The notes under the pieces were generated by a model. The model was not told where the DNA came from and ran no database searches. It saw only the letters and a list, made by a program, of their open reading frames with translations. From positions 1 through 37,629 of the forward strand of contig JARKNX010000183.1 of the NCBI GenBank assembly GCA_029976025.1: a stretch of DNA of 37,629 nucleotides, in the 5' to 3' direction. Of the stretch, positions 1 through 10,100 are shown in pieces. Numbering within the stretch: position 1 is the stretch's first letter; the number at the start of each line of letters is the position of its first letter. This stretch comes from Aggregatilineales bacterium (lineage in GTDB: Bacteria > Chloroflexota > Anaerolineae > Aggregatilineales > Ch27). A program made the position numbers and the translations under genes.

Positions 1-2
1 TG

Positions 3-2171
3 CTGGGGGCGCTCAACCTGGCTTTCGCTGTCCTCTGGACGTACCAGACAGTCTGGACCAGAAGAGGCGATTGGAAGCTGCCCGGCGCATGGTTTGTCGG
101 ACAGGCGGTTGTCGCGATTCTATGGCTGCCGGAGCTGACAGCGCGGTTCAGCCATGTCAGCGCCGCCAATGTGGGCAGCGCCAGTCCGCCAACCCTGACT
201 CTGTCGCTGTTATGGCAATCCTGGCAGGCCCTGTGGGCCAGCTCATGGGAGATGGTACTGGAGGCACCGCCCAATCTACATCTTGCAACAATCGCCATGC
301 TGCCGCTGGCCGCCCTGGGTCTCGCTTCATTGAAAGCCCGCCCGGGGCGTATCCTTGTGGTGCTAATCGCCGCTCTCTATGCCTTCCTGATTGGTGCCCT
401 GATCGTGCTGGGCGTGAATTTTCATGGGCGCTATCTGGTCATGGCGACTCCTCTGCTCTTCATCGCCATGGCGGGCGGAATTGTGACGTTATCACATCGA
501 GGGCCACTCACTGCCGGGCTGGCCGCGGTGGCGATCACGATGGCTGGAGGAGCCTGGCTGATAGCCGATCGTTCAAATCCGCTCTACCAGCACGATCAGG
601 CACGCGAGATGGTACGCTACTATCGGGATACGCTTGAGCCGGGCGATCTGGTCCTGACCTGGTCGTACGCCGAACGCTACGATCTGGCCTATTACTGGGA
701 TCGCCTGGGCGTGAGAGCCGATCTGGTGACGCTGCCAGACGGATCAGATGCGGCGACAGTGACCGCGCTGATCAACGCTCACCTCCTATCAGAACAGCCT
801 GTCCGCGCGGAGGTTAACACCTGGTACACCCAGGCCAGCGATCGGCGCGGCCTGCTACGCTGCTTGATCGGGCATGGCCAACCCGCTCCAACGGAGACCT
901 TCACGACCTACGGCATGTCCACGACTGGCTACAGGTTACAAGGTCCGCTGGAGAATCGCGCCATACAGCCGATTGCACCGATCCGTTTTGGCCCGCTCCA
1001 ACTGGAAGGAGTCAGCATCCCTCCAGAGGCGCTGGCGGCTGACGCTGGCCTGTGCCTGCCTCTGGAAGTGCGTATCCTGGCACCGGGGGAGGACGTGCAG
1101 GCGGCTGTCAATGCGCTCAATGACCTGGGCTGGGAGATCGCCGGGAGCGATGCCCCGCTGCTCAGCAACGCCCAGACGCCTGTCAGCCGTCTGGAGCCGG
1201 GCGCAGTCGTCCAGGCATACCCCCTTCTCTATCTGCCGCCGGGTGCGCCGCCCGGCAGTTACCCCCTCCGCGCCCGGCTTTACAGCCAGGCCAGCCCCAG
1301 CGGTCTGGATGTCCTGGACCCGATCAGCCTGGCTCCAGCAGGAAAAGATGCCGCCATTGGCATTATGCAAGCGCGCCGGGGAGATTGGCCCGCCTTCGCG
1401 GGCAGTTGCCTGGTGCCTGTAACAGAGACGGTGATTCTGGCCGACTGTGCCGGCCTGCCCACCGGCCCGATTCTGAGCGCCGGTGAAGCGATTCCTCTAA
1501 CCCTGTACTGGCAAATCGAAAGGGCGCCCCCGGCAATCACTGTCAGCATCAGTGGTGACGGCTGGCGGGTCCAGGATACAGTCCGGCCAGGCGCAACGGG
1601 CGGCGTCCTGGATTGGCGCGCTCTGTTGCTTCCGGCTGATGCCGCCGGCACAGCCACGCTCAGCGCCCGGGTCGGCAACGAAGGAGCGTCGGTAACACTC
1701 GCTGAATATCGGATTCAGCCGCCGGAGCATCGCATGACGCGACCCGATATTGGGCAGGAAACAGCAGCGGAATTTCCGGGCATTGGCACGCTGGTTGGAT
1801 TCTCAGTGGATAGCAATGTTTTCACTAACGGTGAGCCTGTTGGGATCACACTGGTCTGGCGAGCGGAAGCCGGGACCAGCATCCCTTATACGGTGAGCGT
1901 CCAGATCATCGATGCTCAGGGGCGGTTGCTGGCGCAGCACGACAGCGCGCCGGATAGCGGAGAGCGCCCCACTACAGGGTGGGTGTCCGGTGAGTATATC
2001 TCCGATTCCCACATGATGACCTTCCGCGAGGGAACAGAAGCCTATGAAGGCCCGGCTTCACTCCTGGTAGTCCTGTACGATCCGGCGACCTTCAACCGGG
2101 CGCTCACCGCAAAAGGCGAAGATCATGCTGTGCTCAGCGAAGTCACTATCACCGGTGCGACAGCGCGCTAA
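3..2171 (+). CDS. Membrane glycosyltransferase-like protein (ArnT/PMT-type), 5'-truncated
   Basis: The reading frame is open from the first bases of the window, so the true start lies upstream; a GTG at 171 is internal. The visible N-terminal part holds several hydrophobic segments (roughly window bases 1-560), as at the end of the multi-span region of GT39/ArnT-like lipid-linked sugar transferases. A globular region of the kind that follows the membrane part in such proteins comes next (DLVLTWSYAERYDLAYYW). The last ~130 residues contain a beta-sandwich-like segment (QIIDAQGRLLAQHDSAP, then GWVSGEYISDSH) that I recognise from Chloroflexota membrane glycosyltransferases. A related segment occurs in the gene at 33883-36807. 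The stop codon overlaps the stop of the opposite-strand response regulator by 4 bp. The catalytic N-terminal loops are outside the window, so the enzyme class is inferred. Confidence 0.75.
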   Translation: MGALNLAFAVLWTYQTVWTRRGDWKLPGAWFVGQAVVAILWLPELTARFSHVSAANVGSASPPTLTLSLLWQSWQALWASSWEMVLEAPPNLHLATIAMLPLAALGLASLKARPGRILVVLIAALYAFLIGALIVLGVNFHGRYLVMATPLLFIAMAGGIVTLSHRGPLTAGLAAVAITMAGGAWLIADRSNPLYQHDQAREMVRYYRDTLEPGDLVLTWSYAERYDLAYYWDRLGVRADLVTLPDGSDAATVTALINAHLLSEQPVRAEVNTWYTQASDRRGLLRCLIGHGQPAPTETFTTYGMSTTGYRLQGPLENRAIQPIAPIRFGPLQLEGVSIPPEALAADAGLCLPLEVRILAPGEDVQAAVNALNDLGWEIAGSDAPLLSNAQTPVSRLEPGAVVQAYPLLYLPPGAPPGSYPLRARLYSQASPSGLDVLDPISLAPAGKDAAIGIMQARRGDWPAFAGSCLVPVTETVILADCAGLPTGPILSAGEAIPLTLYWQIERAPPAITVSISGDGWRVQDTVRPGATGGVLDWRALLLPADAAGTATLSARVGNEGASVTLAEYRIQPPEHRMTRPDIGQETAAEFPGIGTLVGFSVDSNVFTNGEPVGITLVWRAEAGTSIPYTVSVQIIDAQGRLLAQHDSAPDSGERPTTGWVSGEYISDSHMMTFREGTEAYEGPASLLVVLYDPATFNRALTAKGEDHAVLSEVTITGATAR

Positions 2172-2686
2172 GGCCGCTGCCCCGAAGAGACAGCATCCGG
2201 GGGGATTTCGTCTTTGTGGGGGGCTTCAATTGTGGGGGCATGTCGATCCGGCTCCTGAAGAGGGGTGGTCCGGCTGATCAGGCGGGTCTGTGGCTGGGGT
2301 TGCCGCCCGGCAGCGACCAGGACACGAACACGTTCAATCAGGCTGTGAGCCAGATATGCTTTGGTCACGTAAGCGTCAGCTCCTGCATTCAACCCGCGGC
2401 GGATGCCCTCTGGCTCGGTCAGCGCCGACAGGATCAAAACAGGGACGGTATCCATAGCCTTCATGCGGCGGATATGCAGCAGCACTTCAAACCCGTCAAC
2501 TCCTTCCATTATCAGGTCCAGGATGACCAGCGTTGGAATTAACCCCTCATTCAACAGCGTGAGCGCCGTCTCGCCATCCTTGACCAGGATGCACGGGATG
2601 CCAATCCGCTGCAACAGCGTTGAAATCAGCTTGCGGGTATCTGCGTCATCCTCCACCACGAGAACCTGGGATGTCGTATACGCCAT
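2168..2686 (-). CDS. Single-domain response regulator (CheY-like REC)
   Basis: This is a 172-aa protein made of one receiver domain (residues ~7-125) plus a ~45-residue Pro/charged tail without a recognisable output domain. The receiver signature is complete: acidic pocket E12-D13-D14, phospho-acceptor D57 in VILDLIMEGVDGFE, switch S87 in LILSAL, and K109 in YVTKAY. It should therefore be phosphorylated by a histidine kinase or small phosphodonors and act through protein-protein contact. No kinase gene is adjacent, so it is an orphan here. It is convergent with the upstream membrane glycosyltransferase, and their stop codons overlap (2168-2171). It diverges from galE across ~200 bp. The partner and output are unknown. 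Confidence 0.9.
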   Translation of the reverse strand: MAYTTSQVLVVEDDADTRKLISTLLQRIGIPCILVKDGETALTLLNEGLIPTLVILDLIMEGVDGFEVLLHIRRMKAMDTVPVLILSALTEPEGIRRGLNAGADAYVTKAYLAHSLIERVRVLVAAGRQPQPQTRLISRTTPLQEPDRHAPTIEAPHKDEIPPDAVSSGQRP

Positions 2687-2845
2687 GGCCGGTCACTTTC
2701 TCCTGCTACCGGTGCTGATGACAGATTCAGCCCGGGCGGCCCGGAAGTTCAGGAGCGATTTACCAGCGAGAGATCGGTCCTGACAAAGAGCATACTCAAA
2801 TATGGGTTGCGCCGCCAACCGGTCGTCCTGATTGGTGCCTCACGA

Positions 2846-2851
2846 TATAAT
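2846..2851 (+). promoter_or_regulatory. Candidate -10 box upstream of galE
   Basis: A perfect TATAAT lies 34 bases before the chosen galE start and ahead of a purine-rich ribosome binding site (2868-2879). I see no good TTGACA-like element at 16-18 bp upstream and no extended TGn. This is therefore a plausible but unproven sigma-70-type promoter. Confidence 0.35.
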
Positions 2852-2885
2852 GCAAGAGCGTCTGACAAAGGGGGAAAAGTTAGCG

Positions 2886-3887
2886 ATGCACATTCTGGTT
2901 ACCGGCGGGGCCGGGTATATCGGCTCGACAACCGCAGCCTATTTTCTACAGGCAGGTCATCAGGTTACTGTCTACGACAGTCTTGTCTATGGTCACCGGC
3001 AGGCTGTTCCGCCGGCTGCGCGCTTTGTGAAAGGCGACATCGGTGACCGCTCAGCGCTGGATGTGCTGTTCCAGACGGAGCCTGTCGATGTGGTGGTACA
3101 CTTTGCCGCTTTCATCGAAGCGGGCGAGAGCATGGTTAACCCCGGCAAGTACTTCCACAACAATGTAACCAACTCGCAGATTTTGCTGGAGGCGATGACT
3201 TCTCACGGCATAAAAAAGCTCGTTTTCTCCTCCACCGCTGCCGTTTATGCCAGCAAGAACAGCCCGCTGGAAGAAACTGATCCCCTCGGTCCGGCCAACG
3301 TCTACGGCGAAACCAAACTTATGATCGAGAAGATGATTCACTGGTATAACAGCCAGCTTGGTTTGCGCTATGCCGTCCTGCGTTATTTCAACGCCTGTGG
3401 GGCTATGCTGGATGATGAGGGTCGCGCCATCCGCGGCGAAGCTCACCGCCCGGAGACGCATCTCATCCCGCTGACCTTGCAAGTCCCTCTCGGCCAGCGA
3501 GAAACAGTCAAAGTGTACGGCACGGACTACCCCACGCCGGATGGAACCTGCATCCGGGATTATATCCATGTGGAAGACCTGGCCCAGGCGCACGTCCTGG
3601 CCGTCTATGCCCTTGATGACCGCAAAGCGATGACCTATAACATCGGCAACGGACAGGGTTACAGCGTCAGGGAGGTGATCAACGTAGCGCGGGAGGTGAC
3701 CGGGATCGACTTCCCCGAGCAAGAAGCGGCTCGCCGCCCCGGAGATGGGCCAATGCTGGTGGCTTCGTCTGAGCGAATCAATCAGGAGCTGAACTGGCAG
3801 CCCCGTTTCACTTCGCTCAGCGACATCGTCCGCAGCGCCTGGGCCTGGCACAGCTCCCATCCGCATGGTTATCGCCCGGCTGACTGA
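2886..3887 (+). CDS. galE: UDP-glucose 4-epimerase
   Basis: This 333-aa cytosolic NAD-dependent enzyme of the extended SDR family interconverts UDP-glucose and UDP-galactose for glycan synthesis. The start at 2886 is chosen because the NAD-binding beta strand begins immediately (MHILVTGGAGYIGS, GxxGxxG at residues 7-13) and an AAAGGGGGAAAAG ribosome binding site ends about 6 bases upstream. An upstream TTG at 2832 would add 18 residues that do not fit the family. Catalytic residues are visible: S/T at 115-117 in FSSTAAVY, then Y140 and K144 in NVYGETK. The sugar-nucleotide segment (RYFNACGA) and a C-terminal GDGPMLVASSERI typical of GalE are also present. Length matches the family (~330 aa). 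It leads an operon with a GT4 glycosyltransferase 35 bp downstream, which suggests surface polysaccharide or glycolipid synthesis. Confidence 0.93.
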   Translation: MHILVTGGAGYIGSTTAAYFLQAGHQVTVYDSLVYGHRQAVPPAARFVKGDIGDRSALDVLFQTEPVDVVVHFAAFIEAGESMVNPGKYFHNNVTNSQILLEAMTSHGIKKLVFSSTAAVYASKNSPLEETDPLGPANVYGETKLMIEKMIHWYNSQLGLRYAVLRYFNACGAMLDDEGRAIRGEAHRPETHLIPLTLQVPLGQRETVKVYGTDYPTPDGTCIRDYIHVEDLAQAHVLAVYALDDRKAMTYNIGNGQGYSVREVINVAREVTGIDFPEQEAARRPGDGPMLVASSERINQELNWQPRFTSLSDIVRSAWAWHSSHPHGYRPAD

Positions 3888-3922
3888 GCGGCGCTGGCAA
3901 AAGATGCGCCGGGTTATCTCCT

Positions 3923-5071
3923 ATGCATATTGCCTTTAACGGATGGTTCTGGAATCGGCCCGACACGGGCAGCGGCCAGTATACGCGGCGCCTGGTCGAG
4001 GCGCTATCGGAATCGGCGGACGATCTGCGCCTGACCGTAATCCTGCCATCGGCCAATACTGAAGCCGATCAACTGCCGGATCGTGTCAACGTCCGGGTGG
4101 CAACACCGCCTGTCGGCGGCTCGCCGGGCAAGGTCTGGTTCGAGCAAATTTCCTTCCCCCGGGCCGCCGCGCGGGAGAACGCCGATATTATTCATATCCC
4201 CTACTGGGCACCCCCGCTTTCATCACCAAAGCCAGTGGTGACCACCATTCATGACATCATCCCTCTGTCTATGCCGGAGTATCGCGGCGGGCCGCTGGTC
4301 CGTTTGTACACAAGCCTGGTCGCCGCCGGCACGCGTGGCGCAACCCACTGTCTGACCGATTCACAGGCGTCGCGCCATGAAATTATCGACAGGCTGGCTA
4401 TAGAGCCAGATCGCATCACGTCTGTATGGCTGGCCGCTGACAGCCGGTTCCACCCCCATATTGACAGCGATACAGACACACGGGTGCGGGCAAAATATCA
4501 GTTGCCGGAACGCTTTGTGCTCTATCTGGGAGGATTTGACGTTCGTAAGAACGTGCATACGCTCCTGCTGGCTTATACCTACGTCAGCCGGGCCGTCGGG
4601 GAGGAAGTCCCGCTAATTCTGGCAGGACGCCCGCCCACAGCCTGGGGGACGGCGCGGTTCCCTGATCTCCCGCGCTACGCCGACCAACTGGAACTTGGTC
4701 AGAGCGTGCGCTGGCTGGGTGAAATCGATGAGGCGGATAAGCCATCCCTGTACCGGCTGGCAGCGATCATGGCCTTTCCCAGCCGGTACGAAGGATTCGG
4801 GCTTCCGCCGCTGGAAGCTATGGCTTGCGGGACGCCCGTAGTGGCCTGTCAAATATCGTGCATACCCGAGATCGTCGGGGACGCCGCTTTCCTTGTAGAT
4901 CCGGATGATGCGCGAGCGATGGGCGGCGCTATCCTCGGCATCCTTTTTGAGCCTCCGCTGGCCGGGCAGCTTCGCAATATTGGCCTGAACCGTGCCAGTT
5001 TGTTCAACTGGCAAAAAACGGCTGAAGAGACTCTGATGGTATACCGTCGCGCGCTCGGGAAAGTCACATGA
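3923..5071 (+). CDS. GT4-family glycosyltransferase
   Basis: This 382-aa GT-B-fold retaining glycosyltransferase (GT4) probably transfers a hexose from a nucleotide sugar to a lipid or glycan acceptor at the cytoplasmic face. The N-terminal acceptor domain starts with MHIAFNGWFW and a glycine-rich loop (DTGSGQYTRRL). The C-terminal Rossmann domain carries LYLGGFDVRKN, a nucleotide-binding LAGRPP segment, and the EX7E motif with E290 and E298 (RYEGFGLPPLEAMACGTPVV). No strong Shine-Dalgarno precedes the ATG at 3923, so translation may depend on read-in from galE. The stop codon overlaps the start of the following lipoprotein gene (ATGA at 5068-5071), indicating coupling. Donor and acceptor cannot be assigned. 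Confidence 0.88.
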   Translation: MHIAFNGWFWNRPDTGSGQYTRRLVEALSESADDLRLTVILPSANTEADQLPDRVNVRVATPPVGGSPGKVWFEQISFPRAAARENADIIHIPYWAPPLSSPKPVVTTIHDIIPLSMPEYRGGPLVRLYTSLVAAGTRGATHCLTDSQASRHEIIDRLAIEPDRITSVWLAADSRFHPHIDSDTDTRVRAKYQLPERFVLYLGGFDVRKNVHTLLLAYTYVSRAVGEEVPLILAGRPPTAWGTARFPDLPRYADQLELGQSVRWLGEIDEADKPSLYRLAAIMAFPSRYEGFGLPPLEAMACGTPVVACQISCIPEIVGDAAFLVDPDDARAMGGAILGILFEPPLAGQLRNIGLNRASLFNWQKTAEETLMVYRRALGKVT

Positions 5072-6288
5072 CAGGCTGTTCGATCAGGACAGGGATGATC
5101 GGGCTGGCGCTTCTGCTCAGCGTCGCCTGCGGACCAGCCCCCCAACCCACGCCGGTGATCGCCTACTCCGGCCATCTGACACCCGATACGCCGGCTGAAC
5201 AAATCATCAGCGGGCCTGGCCAGGAGCACCGCTGGACTTTCACCGGCCGGGCGGGCACAGTCATGACGCTGTTCTTCGAGGCTGAACAGGGGTTGCCGAC
5301 GGTGACATTGTATGATCCGGACGGCAACCTGCTGCAGGAGTTTGCCTCCGGAAGCTACGCCAACAGGCTGGCGATAACTGATCTGAATGCTGCGGCTGAC
5401 GGCGATTATTTGATCACCATCGCGATGGCCGGGCCGGGGATTACCTATTACACGCTGACTTTGCATGCAGCGCCCAATGCGCCCCCCGAATCAGGTCCCA
5501 CCCTGGTCACACCTCCGCCGGTGACGTCGCAACCGGTCGCTGATAGCCGGCTCGCTGAAACGCCAATCGCCCCGGCCACCCCGGCCCCACCTCTGGCAGG
5601 CTCAGGGACACAATTACAGGATCATCAGGTTATTCTGGGGCGACTTCGCGAGGCGGGAGAGACGGAACGTTACACCATAGCGGGCCGGGCGAATGATGTG
5701 ATCACCGTTGCCGCCAGCCCTACCGTCGGCAGCAGCGTCGATCCGGCCATCACGATCTTTACGCCTTCCGGAGACATCCTGGCGCAGGTGGATGACACGC
5801 TGGGGTTGCCGGATGCCATTGCCGCCGGGCTGGTGCTCCCCAGCACCGGCGCCTACGTTGTATTTGTACAGGACGCCAACGGGTGGGGCACAGGGACTTA
5901 CGAGCTTGGCTTCGGCAGTGGCAGCACAATGCGCCAGAATCGGCAGGAAGCCCCACCCCCTGCCACTGTCCTGTCCGGCCTGCTGGGACAGCCAGTCACG
6001 CGCGATGTCTGGCCTATACAACTCGTGATGGGGGATATCATCAGCGCCGCCGTTGTCCCGGACGAAACGAGCGCCCTGGACCCGGTGCTCACCTTGCTCT
6101 CGCCGACCGGGCAGCCGCTCTATACCGATGATAATGGCGGCGGCGGGCGCAGCGCAGCACTGAGGCGAGTGATCGCCCCTCAGACCGGGGAATTCTATCT
6201 GGCTGTCAGTCCGGTTAACGGATTTCTGCTGGGGGCCTATACGCTGATCTGGCGATATGAGGCTCAGGCCCCGGTTCAGAATCCATAA
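5068..6288 (+). CDS. Lipoprotein with three PPC-like beta-sandwich domains
   Basis: This is a 406-aa predicted surface protein. A short hydrophobic leader (residues ~10-20, GMIGLALLLSVAC) ends at C21, a probable lipid-attachment cysteine, although Ser at -3 is atypical for a lipobox. Three related ~100-residue units follow at about 30-140, 182-285 and 300-400. Each contains the pre-peptidase C-terminal (PPC) pattern: a W/Y-F-like strand, 'DPxLTLxxPxGxxL' (for example PAITIFTPSGDIL and PVLTLLSPTGQPLY) and a terminal 'GxYxL' strand (GTGTYELGF, LGAYTLIW). A Pro/Thr-rich linker (~143-178) separates unit 1 from unit 2. No protease domain is present, so these units are probably binding or spacer modules. 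The ATG overlaps the preceding GT4 stop. The function is unknown; the operon context points to the cell surface. Confidence 0.82.
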   Translation: MTGCSIRTGMIGLALLLSVACGPAPQPTPVIAYSGHLTPDTPAEQIISGPGQEHRWTFTGRAGTVMTLFFEAEQGLPTVTLYDPDGNLLQEFASGSYANRLAITDLNAAADGDYLITIAMAGPGITYYTLTLHAAPNAPPESGPTLVTPPPVTSQPVADSRLAETPIAPATPAPPLAGSGTQLQDHQVILGRLREAGETERYTIAGRANDVITVAASPTVGSSVDPAITIFTPSGDILAQVDDTLGLPDAIAAGLVLPSTGAYVVFVQDANGWGTGTYELGFGSGSTMRQNRQEAPPPATVLSGLLGQPVTRDVWPIQLVMGDIISAAVVPDETSALDPVLTLLSPTGQPLYTDDNGGGGRSAALRRVIAPQTGEFYLAVSPVNGFLLGAYTLIWRYEAQAPVQNP

Positions 6289-6294
6289 CGCCAG

Positions 6295-7026
6295 TTACCA
6301 GCCGTGCTCCAGGCGAATAATCAGGCGCTCAGGCATATCAGCCTTGTGCATCCGCTTCTGCACCTCGGCAATGTCATACCCGACACGCCGGTGTTCAATC
6401 CCACCTCGCTCCACATCAACCAGCGCATAAGCCGCCTGCGGATTGGAGTCGCGCGGCTGCCCAACCGAGCCCGGGTTAATGATCTGGCGATGATTATTAA
6501 GCGAGCGGATACGGTTGTACACCGGCGGAAACGCCTCGGTATCGCCCTGTTCATTGATCATTTCAAAGACGACCGGCGTATGTGTATGGCCGACCAGACA
6601 ATAAGTGGTCTCGAAGTGAGGGAAATTCAGCGCCGCAATCAGAGGATCCAGAATGTATTCCCAGACAGGCTCGCGCGGGCTGCCATGAACCAGTGTAAAA
6701 GACCCCAGCACAAACGTTGTCGGGAGTGCCGCCAGATATTCGATATTATCGGGGCGCAGGGTATCCGTCGTCCAGGTGACCGCCTTCCGGGCATCGCTGT
6801 TGAACGTGCGAATATCCAGCCGGCCCAATGCCGCCCAGTCGTGGTTGCCGGCCAGGCAGAGATGTGGAAGCGACCGCAGCAGATCGACACACTCGTTGGG
6901 ATCGGGGCCGTACCCCACTACATCACCCAAGCACCAGACAAAATCCCATTCCCCTTTTGAGCTTTCCAGTACCGCCTTAAACGCAGTCAAATTGGCATGT
7001 ATATCCGAAATAACCAGAACACGCAT
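6295..7026 (-). CDS. Calcineurin-like metallophosphoesterase (YfcE/MJ0936 type)
   Basis: This 243-aa dimetal phosphoesterase shows all five signature blocks: D8-x-H10 (VISDIHANL), GD35VVGYG, GN61H62D, VH114GSP and GH148TH150. It therefore probably hydrolyses phosphodiesters or phosphomonoesters, and the substrate is not predictable. The ATG at 7026 is preferred over the TTG at 7029 because an AGAGGA ribosome binding site lies 8 bases upstream of it. The gene is convergent with the PPC lipoprotein (6-bp gap) and follows nifJ on the same strand. A strong terminator separates it from nifJ, so it is probably its own transcription unit. No signal peptide is visible, so it is cytosolic. Confidence 0.9.
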   Translation of the reverse strand: MRVLVISDIHANLTAFKAVLESSKGEWDFVWCLGDVVGYGPDPNECVDLLRSLPHLCLAGNHDWAALGRLDIRTFNSDARKAVTWTTDTLRPDNIEYLAALPTTFVLGSFTLVHGSPREPVWEYILDPLIAALNFPHFETTYCLVGHTHTPVVFEMINEQGDTEAFPPVYNRIRSLNNHRQIINPGSVGQPRDSNPQAAYALVDVERGGIEHRRVGYDIAEVQKRMHKADMPERLIIRLEHGW

Positions 7027-7135
7027 CAATGAAATCCTCTAAGCAACAAACCGGCAAGACTGCGACCTGATATTACCATGCTTTGCCCCTCCGGGCTACC
7101 GATATACCATGCGCATGTGCCGGCCAGCGAGATCG

Positions 7136-7169
7136 AAAACCGCCTGCCAGGAAGGCCCGGCAGGCGGTT
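7136..7169 (-). terminator. Rho-independent terminator of nifJ
   Basis: A perfect 11-bp stem (AACCGCCTGCC at 7138-7148 with GGCAGGCGGTT at 7159-7169) encloses a 10-nt loop. Read on the minus strand it is followed by TTTTCGAT, about 20 bases after the nifJ stop codon. Confidence 0.85.
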
Positions 7170-7190
7170 ACGTATGTTCTTCAGAAGGGC

Positions 7191-10100
7191 CTACTTGGCC
7201 GCAGCCAGTTGCTGATACTGCTCCCACCGGGCCAGCACGTCACGGTGAGCCAGTTCCGCCAGGTAACGAGCGCGATCCGGGTCGGACTTGCGCAGGAAGT
7301 TCCAGCGGTTCTGCTTGTACATGAAGTCCTCAAGCCCCTCGATATCCATCTTCGAGTCCAGGCTGAACGGATTCTTCCCATCCGGTACGTCCGGGTTGTA
7401 GCGGTACAGCGGCCAGAAGCCCGAATCAACCGCTTCTTTCTGGATATCCAGGCCCTTGGCCATCTGGATGCCATGCTCAATGCAATGTGAGTAGGCGATG
7501 ATGATGGACGGGCCGGGGTAGGCTTCGGCCTCGCGCATAGCGCGGACGGTATGGGTCATATTGGCGCCCATGGCTACCTGCGCAACGTACACGTTGCCGT
7601 AGGAGATAGCAATCATGCCCAGGTCTTTCTTGCGCAGGGGCTTGCCGGCAGCGGCGAACTTGGCTACCGCGCCGCGCGGAGTCGCTTTGGAGGCCTGGCC
7701 GCCCGTGTTCGAGTAAACGGCAGTGTCCAGAACGAGCACGTTCACGTTAGCTCCGGACGCCAGGACATGATCCAGGCCGCCGTACCCGATATCATACGCC
7801 CAGCCGTCACCGCCGAAGATCCAGACAGACTTCTTGACAAGATAGTCGGCCACAGACAGCAATTGCTTGGCGAATTCGCTGTTGTCTTTCTCCAGCGCCG
7901 CCTTGAGCTGCTCAACGCGCTCACGCTGCTCCTCGATGCCATCCCAGTCATCCTGGTTTGCGTCACGGATAGCCACCAGCAAGGCATTGTCCGGAGCGGC
8001 CTTGATTGCTTCGTCCAGCATATGGTAGGCGTTCTCGCTGAGCTTATCAATCGTCAGCCGCATACCCAGGCCGAATTCCGCGTTGTCTTCAAACAGGGAG
8101 TTCGACCAGGCCGGGCCGCGGCCATCGTGGCGAGTCGTGTACGGCGTCGCGGGCAGGTTGCCGCTGTAGATGGATGAGCAGCCAGTTGCGTTAGCGATAA
8201 CTGTCCGATCTCCAAAGAGCTGGGTCACCAGCTTGATATACGGCGTCTCACCGCAGGCAGCGCAGGCGCCGGAGAATTCAAACAGCGGCCGCAGGAACTG
8301 CGATCCCTTGACAGTGTAGCGGTTGAACAGCCTGGGATCGGAGTCCGGAATGGACATGAAGTACTCGAAGTTTGCCGCTTCAGCCTCGCGCAGAGGCGGC
8401 TGGTAAGCCATGTTGATGGCCTTCTTCTCAGTCTTCTGGCCATCTACCTTCTCGAACGCCGGGCAGGCTTCGACGCACAACTGGCAACCCGTGCAGTCTT
8501 CCGGAGCAACCTGCACCGTATACTTCATATCCTTGAATTCGCGCCCCTTGGCATCCATCGACTTGAACGTCGCCGGGGCGTTCCCGTTGACGTACTTGCT
8601 CTCGTAGACCTTGGTGCGAATCGCGGCGTGCGGGCACACAAACGAGCACTGGTTGCACTGGATGCAGATATCCGGTATCCAGACGGGAATCTCAGGCGCG
8701 ATATTGCGCTTCTCGAACTGAGCCGTTCCGACCGGGAAAGTGCCATCAGAAGGCATCTTCGATACCGGGAGCAGATCGCCGCGGCCGGCAATAATCTCGC
8801 CGGTGACCGCGCGCACAAACTCAGGCGAATGGGCCGGAACCGCCGCCGCCATCGGGATAGTGCTGGTCACCTTGGCCGGGATGGTGACCTTCTCAATGCG
8901 CTCAGTTGCCATCTTCGCGGCGCGCTGGTTCATGTCAATGATGACCTGCCCTTTCCTGCCATAGGTGTCTTCAATGGCCAGGGCAATCATACGCTGCGCG
9001 TCTTCTTCTGAGAGCACGCCGGAAATCTTGAAATACGCGGCCTGCATAGTCGTGTTGATGAACCCACCGAGGCCCAGTGACTTCGCCAGGCCGAGCGCAT
9101 CAATCACGTAGAAGTTAGCCTGCTTCTCTATCAGCGCTTCCTGAACCGGCCGGGGGAGGTACTCCCACACCCGATCGGCGCTATAGGGGCTGTTCAGCAG
9201 GAAAGTGCCGCCCGCCTTGAGCGCATGGAGCATCTCGTAACGCTCGAGGAAGCTGAAGTTGTGGCAGGCCAGGAAGTTCGTCTCACGAACGAGATAGGTG
9301 CTGCGAATCGGCTTCTTGCTGAAGCGCAGGTGCGAAATTGTCCGCGACCCGGCCTTCTTGGAGTCATAGACAAAGAACCCCTGCGCATAGAAGTCGGTCG
9401 CCTTGCCGATGATCTTGATCGTATTCTTATTGGCGCCAACCGTGCCGTCCGACCCAAGCCCCCAGAACACGGCGCTGTGCACGCCGGCGGGCTGGCTATC
9501 GAAGTTGTCATCCCAGTCCAGGCTGGTACCAGTCACATCGTCGATAATGCCGACCGTGAAATGGTTCCGGGGCTTGGCGGCGGCCAGATTGTCGAAGACA
9601 GCCTTGGCCATGCCGGGGTTGAATTCTTTGGAGCCGAGACCATAGCGCCCGCCAATCACCCGCGGACTCTTCTTCAGGACACCCTCTTCCGCAGCCTCAT
9701 CCAGCGCGGCGCGAACGTCAAGGTACAGCGGCTCGCCGGATGATCCAGGCTCCTTGGTACGATCCAGGACGGCAATGCGCTTGACTGTTGACGGCAACGC
9801 GGCCACGAAAGCTGCGCTGACGAACGGACGATACAGGCGCACCTTGACCAGGCCAACCTTATCGCCGTCTTCCACCAGCTTCTCGACTACTTCGTGCATC
9901 GTCTCAGCGCCAGAGCCCATCATCACGACGACATTCTCAGCATCCGGCGCGCCCACGTAGTCAAACAGGTGATACTGGCGCCCCACCAGCTCGGCGAAAC
10001 GGTCCATCGTCTGCTGAACAATTTCGCCCGCCTTCAGGTAATAGGGGTTTACCGTCTCGCGACCCTGGAAGTAGACATCCGGGTTTTGTGCTGTGCCGCG

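Noticed and set aside
3051..3866. 271-codon minus-strand frame
   Set aside because: It is antisense to galE, whose catalytic motifs are intact.
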